Shown here: in pieces, positions 1 through 8,601 of the stretch
Layout: every line of letters begins with the position of its first letter
How positions within the stretch are numbered: the first letter of the stretch is position 1
Origin: Pseudomonas putida
GTDB taxonomy: Bacteria; Pseudomonadota; Gammaproteobacteria; Pseudomonadales; Pseudomonadaceae
Assembly: GCF_028682455.1 (NCBI RefSeq)
Contig: NZ_JANHLD010000001.1
Span: 1,900,001-1,964,000, forward strand
Length of the DNA: 64,000 nucleotides
Direction of reading: 5' to 3'
Notes under the pieces: model-generated
What the model saw: the letters and a program-made list of their open reading frames with translations, nothing else
The model's database searches: none
What the model was told of the DNA's origin: nothing
Program-made: the position numbers and the translations under genes

Positions 1-332
1 GCTGCCACAAGCAGGTTCGCCCGCAACTGCAGGCTCCTGGCTTGCTCAAGCCGATGCTGCAATACGGCCTGCACCTGGGCCAGCAGGCCGAAATGCTCAC
101 CGACAGCCTGCGCGCCCTGTACCTGGAGGCCTGTGGCTACGAGACCAAGGTGTTCGAGTTCATTTCCCTGGAACACACCAACAAGAACAAGATGATCTTG
201 GCGGTGAAACGCAAGGCGCCGGTGGAACCGACGGCGCTGCTGGCGAAGATCCGGCAGCTCAAGGAATTCTATGGGGTCAAGGAGCATTGCCTGGAGACGT
301 TGCTGCAGGCCGATGGCCTGATCAACGCATAG
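1..332 (+). CDS. SAM-dependent methyltransferase, C-terminal end (partial)
   Basis: The frame is open from the first base, so the gene starts upstream of the window and only about 109 C-terminal residues are seen. The stretch around EHTNKNKMILAVK resembles the C-terminal part of Methyltransf_32 (METTL25/RRNAD1-like) proteins found in pseudomonads; that match is from memory. The SAM-binding motifs would lie outside the window, so the function is inferred from the tail alone. It stops 54 bases before the convergent EamA gene. Base composition matches the chromosomal genes that follow. Confidence 0.55.
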   Translation, partial: CHKQVRPQLQAPGLLKPMLQYGLHLGQQAEMLTDSLRALYLEACGYETKVFEFISLEHTNKNKMILAVKRKAPVEPTALLAKIRQLKEFYGVKEHCLETLLQADGLINA

Positions 333-385
333 GAGGGGGCTTGCCACGCTAGAGGCCGGCCCAGCCCACGCCTATCAGGCAACCC

Positions 386-1276
386 CTACCGCAAGGCCTG
401 CACCGCCGGGTGCACACGGGTCTTGCGGCCCAGCACCACGGTTGCGATCACGCCGGCTGCAAACACCCAGGTAATCGGCTCGACCTGCTCGCCAAAGAAC
501 AACGCCGAAAATGCGATGGTGAAGAAGATCTGCAGCAACTGGATCTGGCTCACCCGTGCAATCCCGCCCAGTGCCAGCCCCGCATACCAGGCAAAAAAAC
601 CAATGAACTGCGAGAACAGCGACACATAGCCAAACGCCCACCAGGCCTTGGCACTCACCGGCCCCTGATGCTGCAGGGCCAGGTACACCACCGGCCCAAG
701 CAACAGCGGCGCCGACAATACCAGTGCCCAGCAGATCACCTGCCAGCCGCCCATCTCCCGCGCCAGCCGGCCGCCTTCGGCATACCCCAGCCCACCCACG
801 GCAATTGCCGCCAGCATCAGCAAGTCACCGGCCTGGATTTGCCCCGCGCCCATGATCACCGCGTACGCCAGCACCAGCGCACTGCCCAGCGCCGCGCAGG
901 CCCAGAAGGCTTTCGACGGGCGCTCATGGGAAAGCCAGGCGGCGTAGAAGGCCACGCACAATGGCTGTAGCCCGTTGACCAGCGCGCCGTGGGAGGCGGG
1001 CACGCTCTGCATCGCCCAGGCCGAGAACACCGGAAAGCCCAGGATCACACCCAGCGCCACCAGGCTCAGGCCCTTGATCTGCTGCCAGGTCGGCCATTTT
1101 TCCCGCCGCCACAACAGCAGCGCCGCCGCCGGAATCGCCGCCAGCAGGGCGCGGCCCAGGCCGTTGAGCAGTGGATGCAGTTCCTGCACGACGATACGGG
1201 TCATGGGCAGGGTGAGGCTGAAGATGATGACGCCGAGAAGCCCTAGGGCCATCCCGGTGTTTTCGCGGCTGGACAT
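386..1276 (-). CDS. EamA/DMT-family inner-membrane transporter
   Basis: 296 residues, almost entirely alternating hydrophobic helices, about ten in number. They form two tandem EamA repeats (roughly residues 8-140 and 150-285), the layout of drug/metabolite transporter exporters. The N-terminus MSSRENTGMALGLLGV leads straight into helix 1, with a positively charged loop (RREKWPTW) before helix 3. The length is normal for the family. Substrate cannot be told from sequence. It is convergent with the methyltransferase on its left and not obviously in an operon. Confidence 0.85.
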   Translation of the reverse strand: MSSRENTGMALGLLGVIIFSLTLPMTRIVVQELHPLLNGLGRALLAAIPAAALLLWRREKWPTWQQIKGLSLVALGVILGFPVFSAWAMQSVPASHGALVNGLQPLCVAFYAAWLSHERPSKAFWACAALGSALVLAYAVIMGAGQIQAGDLLMLAAIAVGGLGYAEGGRLAREMGGWQVICWALVLSAPLLLGPVVYLALQHQGPVSAKAWWAFGYVSLFSQFIGFFAWYAGLALGGIARVSQIQLLQIFFTIAFSALFFGEQVEPITWVFAAGVIATVVLGRKTRVHPAVQALR

Positions 1277-1390
1277 GGCAAGCGCCTGTGGCGGGTAAGT
1301 GGCTCCATTGAGCCACAGGCGGCGCGGATGATCTTGTTACAGTTGGTCACAAGTTCATCCGTACAGTTCGCGCTGCCTGGCATAAACCCT

Positions 1391-2413
1391 TCAGCGGTGC
1401 TTGCGCTTGACTACCGGCACCGGGATCTCGAGGTCGGCTGCACCCAGGGGGTGGCTGCTGGCATCGAAGAAGTACAGGGGCAGCCCCGGCACGTCGGCAA
1501 AGCGCTGGGCGTAGTGCTGCTTCTGGCTGATGATCGAGGCCTCGCTCAATGGCCTGATGGCAATGGCCAGGTGCGCGGGGCGCGCCTGCTTGATGGCCTG
1601 CAGCAGGTGGCGGTCGCTAGCGTCCAGGTGCTGGCCGAACAGGCACAGCCCGCCTTGATGCACGGCCAGTTCGCCCAGGCACCAGCTCAAGTAGTCGGAG
1701 CTGCGAATGGCCTTGAGCTTGTCGTCGCTGCTGCCTTCGTTGACGAACAGCGGCACCTCGCCTGGGGTGTTCACCGCAAAACCATCGAGCAGTTGGCCGT
1801 CGCTGGCGCTGCGTTGGCGGGTGGTGCCGTCCGCTTGCTTGAGCAGGTGCAGGCCGCCGTGCAGGTACAGCAGGCGGGTGCCGGGGCGGCGGGTCTGGCG
1901 GATATCGAAGTGGCCCTCTTCATCGAACAACGGCTGGAAGCCTTCCGGGGCCTGGCTGGCAGCCCAGTGGCAGAGCAGGTCGTAGTTGCTCGAATAGACG
2001 CTCTGGTAATTGCGCAGCTCGGCATTGAGGCGCTGCAGGGTGCTCATCGGCAGCAGCCGCCAGGGCACATGCACGCTGCGTACGGCGTGGATCAGCGCTT
2101 CCTTGATGGTGTAGTAGCGGTTCAGCGGCGCCGACGAGCTGATCGCCAGGGCGGCGTTGATGCGTACCGTGCTGTTCAGGGCACTGAGCACCGGCTCGAA
2201 CAGTTCTGTGCCCAGGGACTTGAACAGGGCCTGGTCGGTCAGGTTCAGAGGCTTGTGCCGTACCCGCTGGGCTTCTTCGAACAGCGAGAAGTAAGTGAAC
2301 GGCCGCCACAATGCACGACTGGCACCGTTGCCCAGCAGCAGGCCGGTGCTGGGGTGTGCACTGTTCAGATCTGGCCAGCGGTGCAGGCTGGCGTCGAGGT
2401 CGGCGTGGGGCAT
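1391..2413 (-). CDS. DUF4917 family protein
   Basis: 340 residues, no signal peptide or membrane segment. The N-terminal GLLLGNGASRALWRPF and the later LYLHGGLHLL and FGQHLDASDRHLL segments are typical of DUF4917, whose glycine-rich GNGAS start suggests a SIR2-like nucleotide-binding fold. That fold assignment is inference, and the biochemical role is unknown. The ATG at 2413 is the first in frame and precedes the GNGAS motif by a normal distance. It is divergent from the glycerophosphodiesterase gene, with 110 bases between the two starts for both promoters. Confidence 0.75.
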   Translation of the reverse strand: MPHADLDASLHRWPDLNSAHPSTGLLLGNGASRALWRPFTYFSLFEEAQRVRHKPLNLTDQALFKSLGTELFEPVLSALNSTVRINAALAISSSAPLNRYYTIKEALIHAVRSVHVPWRLLPMSTLQRLNAELRNYQSVYSSNYDLLCHWAASQAPEGFQPLFDEEGHFDIRQTRRPGTRLLYLHGGLHLLKQADGTTRQRSASDGQLLDGFAVNTPGEVPLFVNEGSSDDKLKAIRSSDYLSWCLGELAVHQGGLCLFGQHLDASDRHLLQAIKQARPAHLAIAIRPLSEASIISQKQHYAQRFADVPGLPLYFFDASSHPLGAADLEIPVPVVKRKHR

Positions 2414-2523
2414 GGGGCTCTCTGTTCGGCGTGTGTTTCGATCGGCGCGACTTTAGCACGCCACAGCACTGTCATCAGGCTTGGTGACTATGCTGGACTC
2501 GCGATCAATGAAGAGGAATTGTC

Positions 2524-3597
2524 ATGCGGCTCAAGGCAATGCGCAGGTTTTTCTGCTTGGCTTTATTGCCACTGGCCGGGCTGGCGGACGCCGGGCCGGG
2601 CCGGGAACTGGCGGCCAGGCAAGGGATTGCGCACCCGGCGGTGATCGCTCATCGCGGCGCCTCGTTCGATGCGCCGGAGTCTACCGCCCCGGCTTATGTG
2701 CTGGCCCGTGAGCTGGGCGCCGATTACCTGGAGCTGGACCTGCAACGCACCCGGGACGGCGTGCTGGTCGCGGTGCATGACGACGATCTGCAACGCACCA
2801 GCAATGTGGCCCGGCGCTTTCCGGAACGTACCAGCAGCCCGGTCAGCGCCTTCACCCTGGCTGAGCTGAAGTCGCTGGATGCCGGCAGCTGGTTCAACCA
2901 GGCCTATCCCGAACGCGCCCGTGAGCGCTTCGAGGGCCTGCAGATACTCACCCTGGACGAGGTGATGGACATTGCCCAGGGCAATCCGGAGCGCAGCCCC
3001 GGGCTGTACATCGAGACCAAGGTGCCGGGCCTGTTTCCCGGCATCGAGGCAGACCTTGCGACGAAGCTGCAGGCCCGTGGCTGGCTGGACAAGCCCGGCC
3101 GGGTGGTATTGCAGAGCTTTGATCGCAATAGCCTGGCACTTTTGCAACGGCACCTGCCACAGGTGCCCAAGATACTGCTGTTGTGGGTAGGCAAGGGCAG
3201 CATTGAACCGGCATCGGGCCAGACCTTTGCCGAGTCGGGCGAAACCGACAAGGCCGCGTTCTATGCCCGCCAGCAACCCCGCAGCAAGGCCGAGTTCGAG
3301 CGCTGGCTCGATTACGCCAGGGCGGCAGGCGCCATCGGCACCGGGCCCTCCGCGGCACGTACGGCAGGCGGTGCGCAGAGTTACGCCGACCTGGTGCAGC
3401 CGTGGATGAACCGGATGAGCCACGACAAGGGCTTGCTCGTGCATGTGTACACCGTCGATGAGACGGTGGACTTCGACAAGGTCATGGCGGCCGGAGTCGA
3501 TGGCATTTTCACCAATCGCAGTGGCCAGTTGCTGCGCTATTTCTCCCGTCCGGCAGCGCTCGGCGAAGCGCAGATCCTTGAGGCCAACGGTTACTGA
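2524..3597 (+). CDS. glpQ: Periplasmic glycerophosphodiester phosphodiesterase
   Basis: 357 residues. A basic N-terminus and hydrophobic stretch (FFCLALLPLAGLADA) form a Sec signal peptide, so the enzyme should act in the periplasm, hydrolysing glycerophosphodiesters to glycerol-3-phosphate and an alcohol. The GDPD TIM-barrel signatures are present: VIAHRGAS near residue 42 (catalytic His), ELDLQRTRDG near 75 and AVHDDDL near 88 (catalytic His and metal-binding acids). The C-terminal HVYTVDE and DGIFTNR complete the barrel. AGGAA lies upstream of the ATG at 2524. The length fits GlpQ rather than the shorter cytosolic UgpQ. Confidence 0.88.
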   Translation: MRLKAMRRFFCLALLPLAGLADAGPGRELAARQGIAHPAVIAHRGASFDAPESTAPAYVLARELGADYLELDLQRTRDGVLVAVHDDDLQRTSNVARRFPERTSSPVSAFTLAELKSLDAGSWFNQAYPERARERFEGLQILTLDEVMDIAQGNPERSPGLYIETKVPGLFPGIEADLATKLQARGWLDKPGRVVLQSFDRNSLALLQRHLPQVPKILLLWVGKGSIEPASGQTFAESGETDKAAFYARQQPRSKAEFERWLDYARAAGAIGTGPSAARTAGGAQSYADLVQPWMNRMSHDKGLLVHVYTVDETVDFDKVMAAGVDGIFTNRSGQLLRYFSRPAALGEAQILEANGY

Positions 3598-3668
3598 GGA
3601 TCTGGCGCGGGCGCCTGCGGCTACCGTAGACTCCGCGCATTGCGCACTCGTTCAGGATCCAATCGCCC

Positions 3669-4304
3669 ATGACCTTTTCGCTACTGCTTGCCGTGCTGGC
3701 CTCCGGATTTATCTACGGCATCACCCCGGGGCCGGGCGTGCTTGCGGTGCTGGGCATTGGCGCATCCCGTGGACGCAAGGCCGGCGCAGGGTTTCTCTGC
3801 GGCCACTTGCTGGGCGATGTGCTGTGGTGCAGCACCGCGCTGGTGGCGATTGTCGGTGCCCGGCAGATTGGCAGCTCGGTATTCGACATCCTTGGCCTGG
3901 TCAGCGGCCTGTACCTGTTCTGGTTGGGCTTTCGTGCCCTGCGCAGCCGCCCGGGCAATGGCGGTGGCGAACAGGGGCCGGTACGCAAGCCGTTCTGGCA
4001 TGGCATCGTTTTCGGTCTGACCAATCCCAAGGCCTATCCGGTGGCGGTGGCCACCTTCACCGCGCTGATCTCAAGCCGCGCCGAAACCCTGGAATGGTCG
4101 ATGTTGCCGGCGCTGATTGCGCTGAGCTTTCTTGGCGGTTTGCTGGCCTATGTGATCCTGATCGCCATCGTCGGTGCCCGTCATGTACGCACGCTGTATA
4201 CCCGCTACGAACTATGGATCACCCGTGCCTGCGGGGTGATGTTCATTGGCTTTGCCGTCAATGCCTTGATGCATGCCTTGCCAGGGCTGATGCCGCGCTC
4301 TTGA
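3669..4304 (+). CDS. LysE/RhtB family amino-acid exporter
   Basis: 211 residues, about six hydrophobic helices. The LysE signature is in the first helix (TPGPGVLAVLGIGASRGRKAG, residues 19 on), with the second family motif GLTNPKAYPVAVATF near residue 117. These exporters move amino acids or homoserine-lactone-like metabolites out of the cell by proton antiport; the substrate is not predictable here. The gene lies 71 bases downstream of glpQ on the same strand, but the functions are unrelated and I see no sign of coupling. Confidence 0.86.
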   Translation: MTFSLLLAVLASGFIYGITPGPGVLAVLGIGASRGRKAGAGFLCGHLLGDVLWCSTALVAIVGARQIGSSVFDILGLVSGLYLFWLGFRALRSRPGNGGGEQGPVRKPFWHGIVFGLTNPKAYPVAVATFTALISSRAETLEWSMLPALIALSFLGGLLAYVILIAIVGARHVRTLYTRYELWITRACGVMFIGFAVNALMHALPGLMPRS

Positions 4305-4337
4305 TTGCTACCGTGTAGGCGCGGGCTTGCCGTGCGA

Positions 4338-6038
4338 TCACTCCGCCACTGCCTCTCGGTGCATTCGGTTGCGCCACACCCGATACGCCCGGATTCCCGA
4401 GCGCACTGAGCCAAACAGCATGCCGTCTTCCATCTCCCGCGCTATGCCCGAGCGCACCAGCATGCGCAGGAAGCGCCCCTGCGCCCGGGCGATTCCGAAG
4501 TGGATGCCGCGTGCGTTCAGGGTGTCGCGCACTTCCCGCAATACCGAAATCCCGCTGACATCAATGGAGCTGACCGCCTCGGCGTCGAACAAAACCGCCC
4601 GCGGTTCGTCCTCGCGCTGTACTGCCTCCAGCAGGCGCATTTTGAAATAGTCGGCATTGAAGAACAGGATCGCGTCGTCAAAGCGATACACCACCAGCCC
4701 TTGCACCGTGCGCGCCTCCTTGTGCCGACGGATGTCGACCTGGCCCTCGATGCCCGGGATCCAGCCCAGCACCGCATCGGTTGGCTGGTAGATGCTGTAG
4801 AGCAGGCGCAGGATAGCCAGGGTCACGGCAATGATGATGCCCGGCAGCACGCCGACACCCAGCACGCCAACGGTGGTCAGCACGCACAGCCAGAACTCGA
4901 AGCGGCTGAGTTTGTAGATCCGCCCCAGGGATTTCACATCGATCAGGCCCCAGCCGGCCATCAGCAGCACGGCCCCCAGCGCCGCCTGCGGAATCCAGGC
5001 CATGGGCGCGGTGAAGAACAGCAGGATCACGGCTATCACCAGGGCGGCGATAATCCCCACCAGCTGGCTTTTGCCACCGACCATGTCGTTGACCGCCGTG
5101 CGCGAATCGGCGCCGCTGATGGCAAAGCCCTGGGAAACCCCGGCAGCGATGTTGGTCACCCCAAGGGCGAGGAATTCATGGTTGGCGTTGATCGCGTAGC
5201 CGTGGCGGGCGGCGAAACTGCGGGCCGTGAGCATGGCGCTGCAAAAACTGACTGTGGCGATACCCAGGGCGTCACGCAGCAGGCTCTTCATTTCCGCCAG
5301 GTTGGTTTCTGGCCAGGCCAGTTGCGGGATGCCAGCAGGTACCGGGCCAAGCACGGCCACACCAAAACGATCCAGGCCGAACAGACCGACTACCAGTGTT
5401 GCCAGCACCACCGCCACCAGTGCGGCCGGCAGGCGTGGATAGCGCCGCGGCAACCAGATCAGCAACGCCAGCCCGGCAAGGCCGATACTCAATGTCAGCC
5501 ACTTGATCTCGCCCAGGCGTTGCAGCAGGTTGATCAGGCTCAGGATGAAGCCGTCGCCCTCGATACGAAACCCCAGCACCTTGCCCAGTTGCCCGGCCAG
5601 CAGGCTCAAGCCGATGCCGTTGAGGTAACCGATCAGGATCGGTCGGGAGAAGAAACTGGCGATAAACCCCGCCCGCGCCACCCCGGCAGCAATCAGCATC
5701 AGGCCGACCAGTATGGTGATGATCACCGACAACTGCGCCAGCCGCTGCGGGTCGCCCATTGCAAGCGGCGCAATGGCGCCGGCGACCATTGCGCAGGTGG
5801 CCGCATCGGGACCGACCATCAACTGTCGCGAGCTGCCGATCAGGGCGTAGACCATCATCGGCAAAATACAGGCGTACAGGCCGTACTGCGGCGGCAGACC
5901 GACGATCTGCGCATAGGCAATGGCAATCGGAATCTGGATCGCGGCCACCGACAACCCAGCCTGCAGGTCGGCATGAAACCATTCGCGACGGTAATGCACC
6001 AGATTGGAAAGGCCCGGAAGCCAGCGGGAGAGAAACAT
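4338..6038 (-). CDS. SulP family anion transporter with STAS domain
   Basis: Chosen start gives 566 residues: the ATG at 6038 follows an AAGGA ribosome site, and the 22 residues of open frame upstream are not like the family. Residues about 10-420 form the SulP transmembrane domain with the conserved QIPIAIAYAQIVGLPPQYGLY near residue 38 and many hydrophobic helices. Residues about 430-550 form a cytoplasmic STAS domain (VLFDAEAVSSIDVSGISVL). SulP proteins carry sulfate, bicarbonate or C4-dicarboxylates (DauA); which one applies here is not resolved. The gene is monocistronic and belongs to the chromosomal backbone. Confidence 0.88.
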   Translation of the reverse strand: MFLSRWLPGLSNLVHYRREWFHADLQAGLSVAAIQIPIAIAYAQIVGLPPQYGLYACILPMMVYALIGSSRQLMVGPDAATCAMVAGAIAPLAMGDPQRLAQLSVIITILVGLMLIAAGVARAGFIASFFSRPILIGYLNGIGLSLLAGQLGKVLGFRIEGDGFILSLINLLQRLGEIKWLTLSIGLAGLALLIWLPRRYPRLPAALVAVVLATLVVGLFGLDRFGVAVLGPVPAGIPQLAWPETNLAEMKSLLRDALGIATVSFCSAMLTARSFAARHGYAINANHEFLALGVTNIAAGVSQGFAISGADSRTAVNDMVGGKSQLVGIIAALVIAVILLFFTAPMAWIPQAALGAVLLMAGWGLIDVKSLGRIYKLSRFEFWLCVLTTVGVLGVGVLPGIIIAVTLAILRLLYSIYQPTDAVLGWIPGIEGQVDIRRHKEARTVQGLVVYRFDDAILFFNADYFKMRLLEAVQREDEPRAVLFDAEAVSSIDVSGISVLREVRDTLNARGIHFGIARAQGRFLRMLVRSGIAREMEDGMLFGSVRSGIRAYRVWRNRMHREAVAE

Positions 6039-6223
6039 GAACGGGTCCTTTCGAGTGTTTCGCGAAGTGGTGGAAGAGGCGCAATACCGGACATTAAAGC
6101 GCAACCTGGCCCACGCCGTTGCGCGTCAGATCAAAAGACGGGGTGTTCCGTTCAGGACGAGCAGGCAGGGAAAGTTAAAATTTCATGGCGTTGGAATAGG
6201 CTCTCGAAATGGGGCGTCCTGCC

Positions 6224-7129
6224 TTAGCTGGATTCGGCGTTTTGGTAGGTGACCGCTTTTAAGCGGTCAAGGCTTGAGCCCATGTGAAAGGTGAACGGCC
6301 TACCGAGCTGTTGAATTTTATCCGTGCATTTGGGAAGCCAGTCGCTGAGACGCTGGTCGGCACGCACGTCGGCTGATGCATGGTCGTCACCCAATTTTGC
6401 GATTTGAATCGCCAGTTGCAGATTCGTCTCAAAATGATGGTTGAGAGTCAGCACTTCGTTCCACAGGCGAATCTCGCCCTTGTTTATGCTCTCGCGTAAG
6501 TCTGCGTCCCTGACTAACATCCGGGCTCGTACTTTCCTAAGTCTGATGTTGTCCTTGTAGTGGAGGTACACATGTTCGGGCGACTGCTCGGGAATTTGTT
6601 GCACTGTCCCTGAGCTGAAGAGCAGTTTGCCATTCAATTCCCCCTTGATATTGCAGTAAATCTGAACGGGTAACTGAGTGTCGTTGTACGCGGCTAGCGT
6701 TCTGTCGAGGAGTTTGTATTGGGCTGTAAGTTCTGGCTGCGGGCTGACGGTAAGTTCGAAAGGGGTAAGCTGCGGGGCGGAAGCTCCGGGTTGCGCTTCG
6801 AGTTCCAGATCGATGGTCATGCTGCTGGCTGCCCGGGCCGTGACGATTTCGTCAAACAAGGCCCGCAAGCGGACACGCTGTTCAGGTTTTAAATCACCGT
6901 CCACAGAAAGATGGATCACTGATGTGTCTTCTTTATCCAAAGCCAGTTCGATCTTGTCTACGTCTACACCACGAGAGCGAAGCGTATCGGTGAGCAATTT
7001 GTTCATACTGTGATTGATTTTGTGGTTCCAAGAGCCCACCGGTTTATCGAAGTGCAGGGACATATAGTCTTCCGAGCAGCCGGTCAACGACAGTGCACTT
7101 ATCAGGGTCAATAGTTTGTACCGGTTCAT
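6224..7129 (-). CDS. Hypothetical lipoprotein
   Basis: About 301 residues from the ATG at 7129; the open frame extends nine residues further, but MNRYKLLTLISALSLTGC is a clear lipoprotein signal with lipobox LTGC, so Cys18 would be lipidated after cleavage. The mature protein is mostly polar with no motif I recognise. A middle stretch rich in acidic and hydrophobic alternation (KIELALDKEDTSVIHLSVD) suggests beta structure. It is the last backbone gene before the proposed island junction at 7534. Confidence 0.6.
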   Translation of the reverse strand: MNRYKLLTLISALSLTGCSEDYMSLHFDKPVGSWNHKINHSMNKLLTDTLRSRGVDVDKIELALDKEDTSVIHLSVDGDLKPEQRVRLRALFDEIVTARAASSMTIDLELEAQPGASAPQLTPFELTVSPQPELTAQYKLLDRTLAAYNDTQLPVQIYCNIKGELNGKLLFSSGTVQQIPEQSPEHVYLHYKDNIRLRKVRARMLVRDADLRESINKGEIRLWNEVLTLNHHFETNLQLAIQIAKLGDDHASADVRADQRLSDWLPKCTDKIQQLGRPFTFHMGSSLDRLKAVTYQNAESS

Positions 7130-7533
7130 CAAGTTCGATTCCTTGCGACAACTCACCGATCCTGGGTATGGCGGGGGAGGGAGTTTGCCTGGCGTGGCCG
7201 AGGTGGCCAGCGTGGTTGCTACAGAAAGTGAGACCGAAGTGAAGCATGAACCTGGTGCATCTGTGGGTCAGTCAGCGCCTCTTTACTTGTAGGAATTGGC
7301 GCTACTTCCTCGGGCAGTGATTCTTCCCCTGGTTTCGCAGCCAAACGTGTGGCTATCGCAAAAAGTTTGCGCCCAAGGGTGCCCAGTGACCGGCATGGCG
7401 AGGCAAGGTGCGGATACGTCTTGATGGGTTGTGCTTTCACAAAGGGGTATCGAAGACACCCAGGAAAGTACGGAGGCAAACCCGGCATGAAGGTCGAAGC
7501 AATGGGCTACGAAACACAGCGGATTTGGAGGGA
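7130..7533. other. Gene-free stretch on the chromosomal side of the island junction
   Basis: Short open frames occur on both strands, but none has a ribosome site, a recognisable domain or coding-like composition. If the junction at 7534 is right, this is the sequence that originally followed the tRNA gene. Confidence 0.4.
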
Positions 7534-7553
7534 TGGAGCGGGTGAAGGGAATC
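7534..7553 (-). other. Putative attachment site (tRNA-Gly 3' end core)
   Basis: The minus strand reads GATTCCCTTCACCCGCTCCA. This matches the anatomy of a tRNA-Gly 3' end: last T-loop bases GATT, T-stem CCCTT, seven-base acceptor strand CACCCGC, discriminator T, then CCA. The sequence on the 5' side of the core (higher coordinates) does not continue into a tRNA, so this is a core copy rather than a gene. ICEclc/PAGI-2 family elements integrate into tRNA-Gly 3' ends by such a core. The orientation makes this the end far from the intact tRNA and integrase. Confidence 0.65.
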
Positions 7554-7591
7554 ACCCAAGGCAGCCAACCCATTGATTAATAAAGATTTTT

Positions 7592-7610
7592 TCTGGTTAT
7601 TAAAACCAGA
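7592..7610. promoter_or_regulatory. Inverted repeat in AT-rich island end
   Basis: TCTGGTT and AACCAGA form a perfect seven-base inverted repeat around ATTAA in an AT-rich patch 38 bases inside the proposed attachment core. It could be a binding site for recombination accessory factors or a regulator; there is no direct evidence for either. Confidence 0.3.
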
Positions 7611-7698
7611 AGTGGCCTCTGAATGTACCACATCACCCCTCTTGGCGAAAGGCATAAATCCACCGCCTTCTGCTGGCAGCTACCGACAGCCACTGCGA

Positions 7699-8340
7699 TC
7701 AGGAAGGGAGCGCTTTTGCGATCTGCAGTGCCCTGCGCTCGAACCGTTCGGAAACAGGGTTCGCTTGCCCCTGGGGCCTATGCAGGTGCGCCACGATTTC
7801 GTAGGGGCCGTCGTCCAGTGGTCGCATGCTGACTCCCCATCCAGGGGCGTGCTTGATACGCGATTGTGCGGATACCCCGACACCGTAGCCGGCAGAAACC
7901 CATAGCGCCATCATCTCGAAGGAAGTCACGTACTGAAGGTTCTGCGGGTCAGCAGGCAGACGCGCGAGCAGCCGACGATCCAGCGAAGAACAGGTCTCAG
8001 CCTCCCAGCGAAAGATCGGATAGTTCTGGAGGTCGGCGATGGTGAGCGATGCCTGCTCAAGCAAGGGAAGCCTCAGCGGTATCGCAACGGCCATGTGCTC
8101 AATCCACAAGGGCTGGGTTTCCAGGGCCGGATCGCTCGCTCCTTGAAGCGACATTCCCACGTCGTAGCGGCCTTCACGAAGCCCATCAAGCAGCTCGTCA
8201 CCTGCCACTTCAAAGAACGTGATGCTGACCTCGGGTTCTTCCGCTCGTTGCAGCGCGAGCAGCGCCGAGAGCTGAGATGACGATACGCCTGGCGCAATCG
8301 CAAGCCTGAGGTGGGCGGGTTGGCTGGTGATGTTGTCCAC
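7699..8340 (-). CDS. LysR-type effector-binding domain protein lacking the HTH
   Basis: 213 residues from a GTG at 8340. The protein begins where the linker of a LysR regulator would end (HLRLAIAPGVSSSQLSALL) and covers the whole two-lobed substrate-binding domain, with FFEVAGDELLDGLREGRYDVG and SAGYGVGVSAQSR as family landmarks. The winged HTH of about 90 residues is absent, and no HTH coding is visible upstream. Proteins like this recur on ICEclc/PAGI-2 type islands in my recollection. It may be a ligand-binding partner or a stable remnant. It is the first island gene next to the proposed attachment site. Confidence 0.7.
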   Translation of the reverse strand: MDNITSQPAHLRLAIAPGVSSSQLSALLALQRAEEPEVSITFFEVAGDELLDGLREGRYDVGMSLQGASDPALETQPLWIEHMAVAIPLRLPLLEQASLTIADLQNYPIFRWEAETCSSLDRRLLARLPADPQNLQYVTSFEMMALWVSAGYGVGVSAQSRIKHAPGWGVSMRPLDDGPYEIVAHLHRPQGQANPVSERFERRALQIAKALPS

Positions 8341-8424
8341 GGAGAACCTACAGAAGCGACGAAGCAGGTCAAGGGCAAACCAGCATCATAGTAAATGCGA
8401 AAACGCAGTGACCTGCACATCGAG

Positions 8425-8488
8425 TTGCATTCGCACTGAACACCCAATTGCAACGCCACTGAACAGCAGTTGCATTCAGTCTGAACAG
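8425..8488. repeat. Three tandem 22-bp-spaced repeats (TTGCAnnnnnnCTGAACA)
   Basis: Copies start at 8425, 8448 and 8470, each beginning TTGCA and ending CTGAACA, with a partial fourth (TTGCAC) from 8492. The spacing of 22-23 bases is that of the multiple terminal repeats at ends of IS21-family elements. They could also be regulator sites; no transposase gene adjoins them. Confidence 0.5.
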
Positions 8489-8535
8489 CGATTGCACGAT
8501 TTGCACACAGACCAAGGCCAGCCCTCGCTCAAATG

Positions 8536-8562
8536 AAAAAGCCGGTCACTGGTGACCGGCCT
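8536..8562 (-). terminator. Palindromic terminator-like hairpin
   Basis: GCCGGTCAC and GTGACCGGC (8541-8549, 8552-8560) form a strong stem; read on the minus strand it is followed by TTTTT. No minus-strand gene now ends here, so it may be left from a lost gene or mobile element. Confidence 0.45.
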
Positions 8563-8601
8563 TAACGGACAATACCGGCAAGTAAGTCCGGAGATACCCT
8601 C

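Noticed and set aside
1328..2644. Long open frame on the plus strand opposite the DUF4917 gene
   Set aside because: It is the antisense shadow of a GC-rich gene: repetitive Q/A/V/G composition, no domain, while the minus-strand frame has a clear family pattern.
4500..6227. 575-codon plus-strand frame over the SulP gene
   Set aside because: Histidine- and glutamine-rich low-complexity product typical of an antisense frame; SulP on the other strand has all family motifs.
7130..7700. Several short frames (e.g. 7219-7488, 7283-7573, 7573-7905)
   Set aside because: They overlap each other on both strands, lack ribosome sites and cross the proposed attachment core; no sign of selection.
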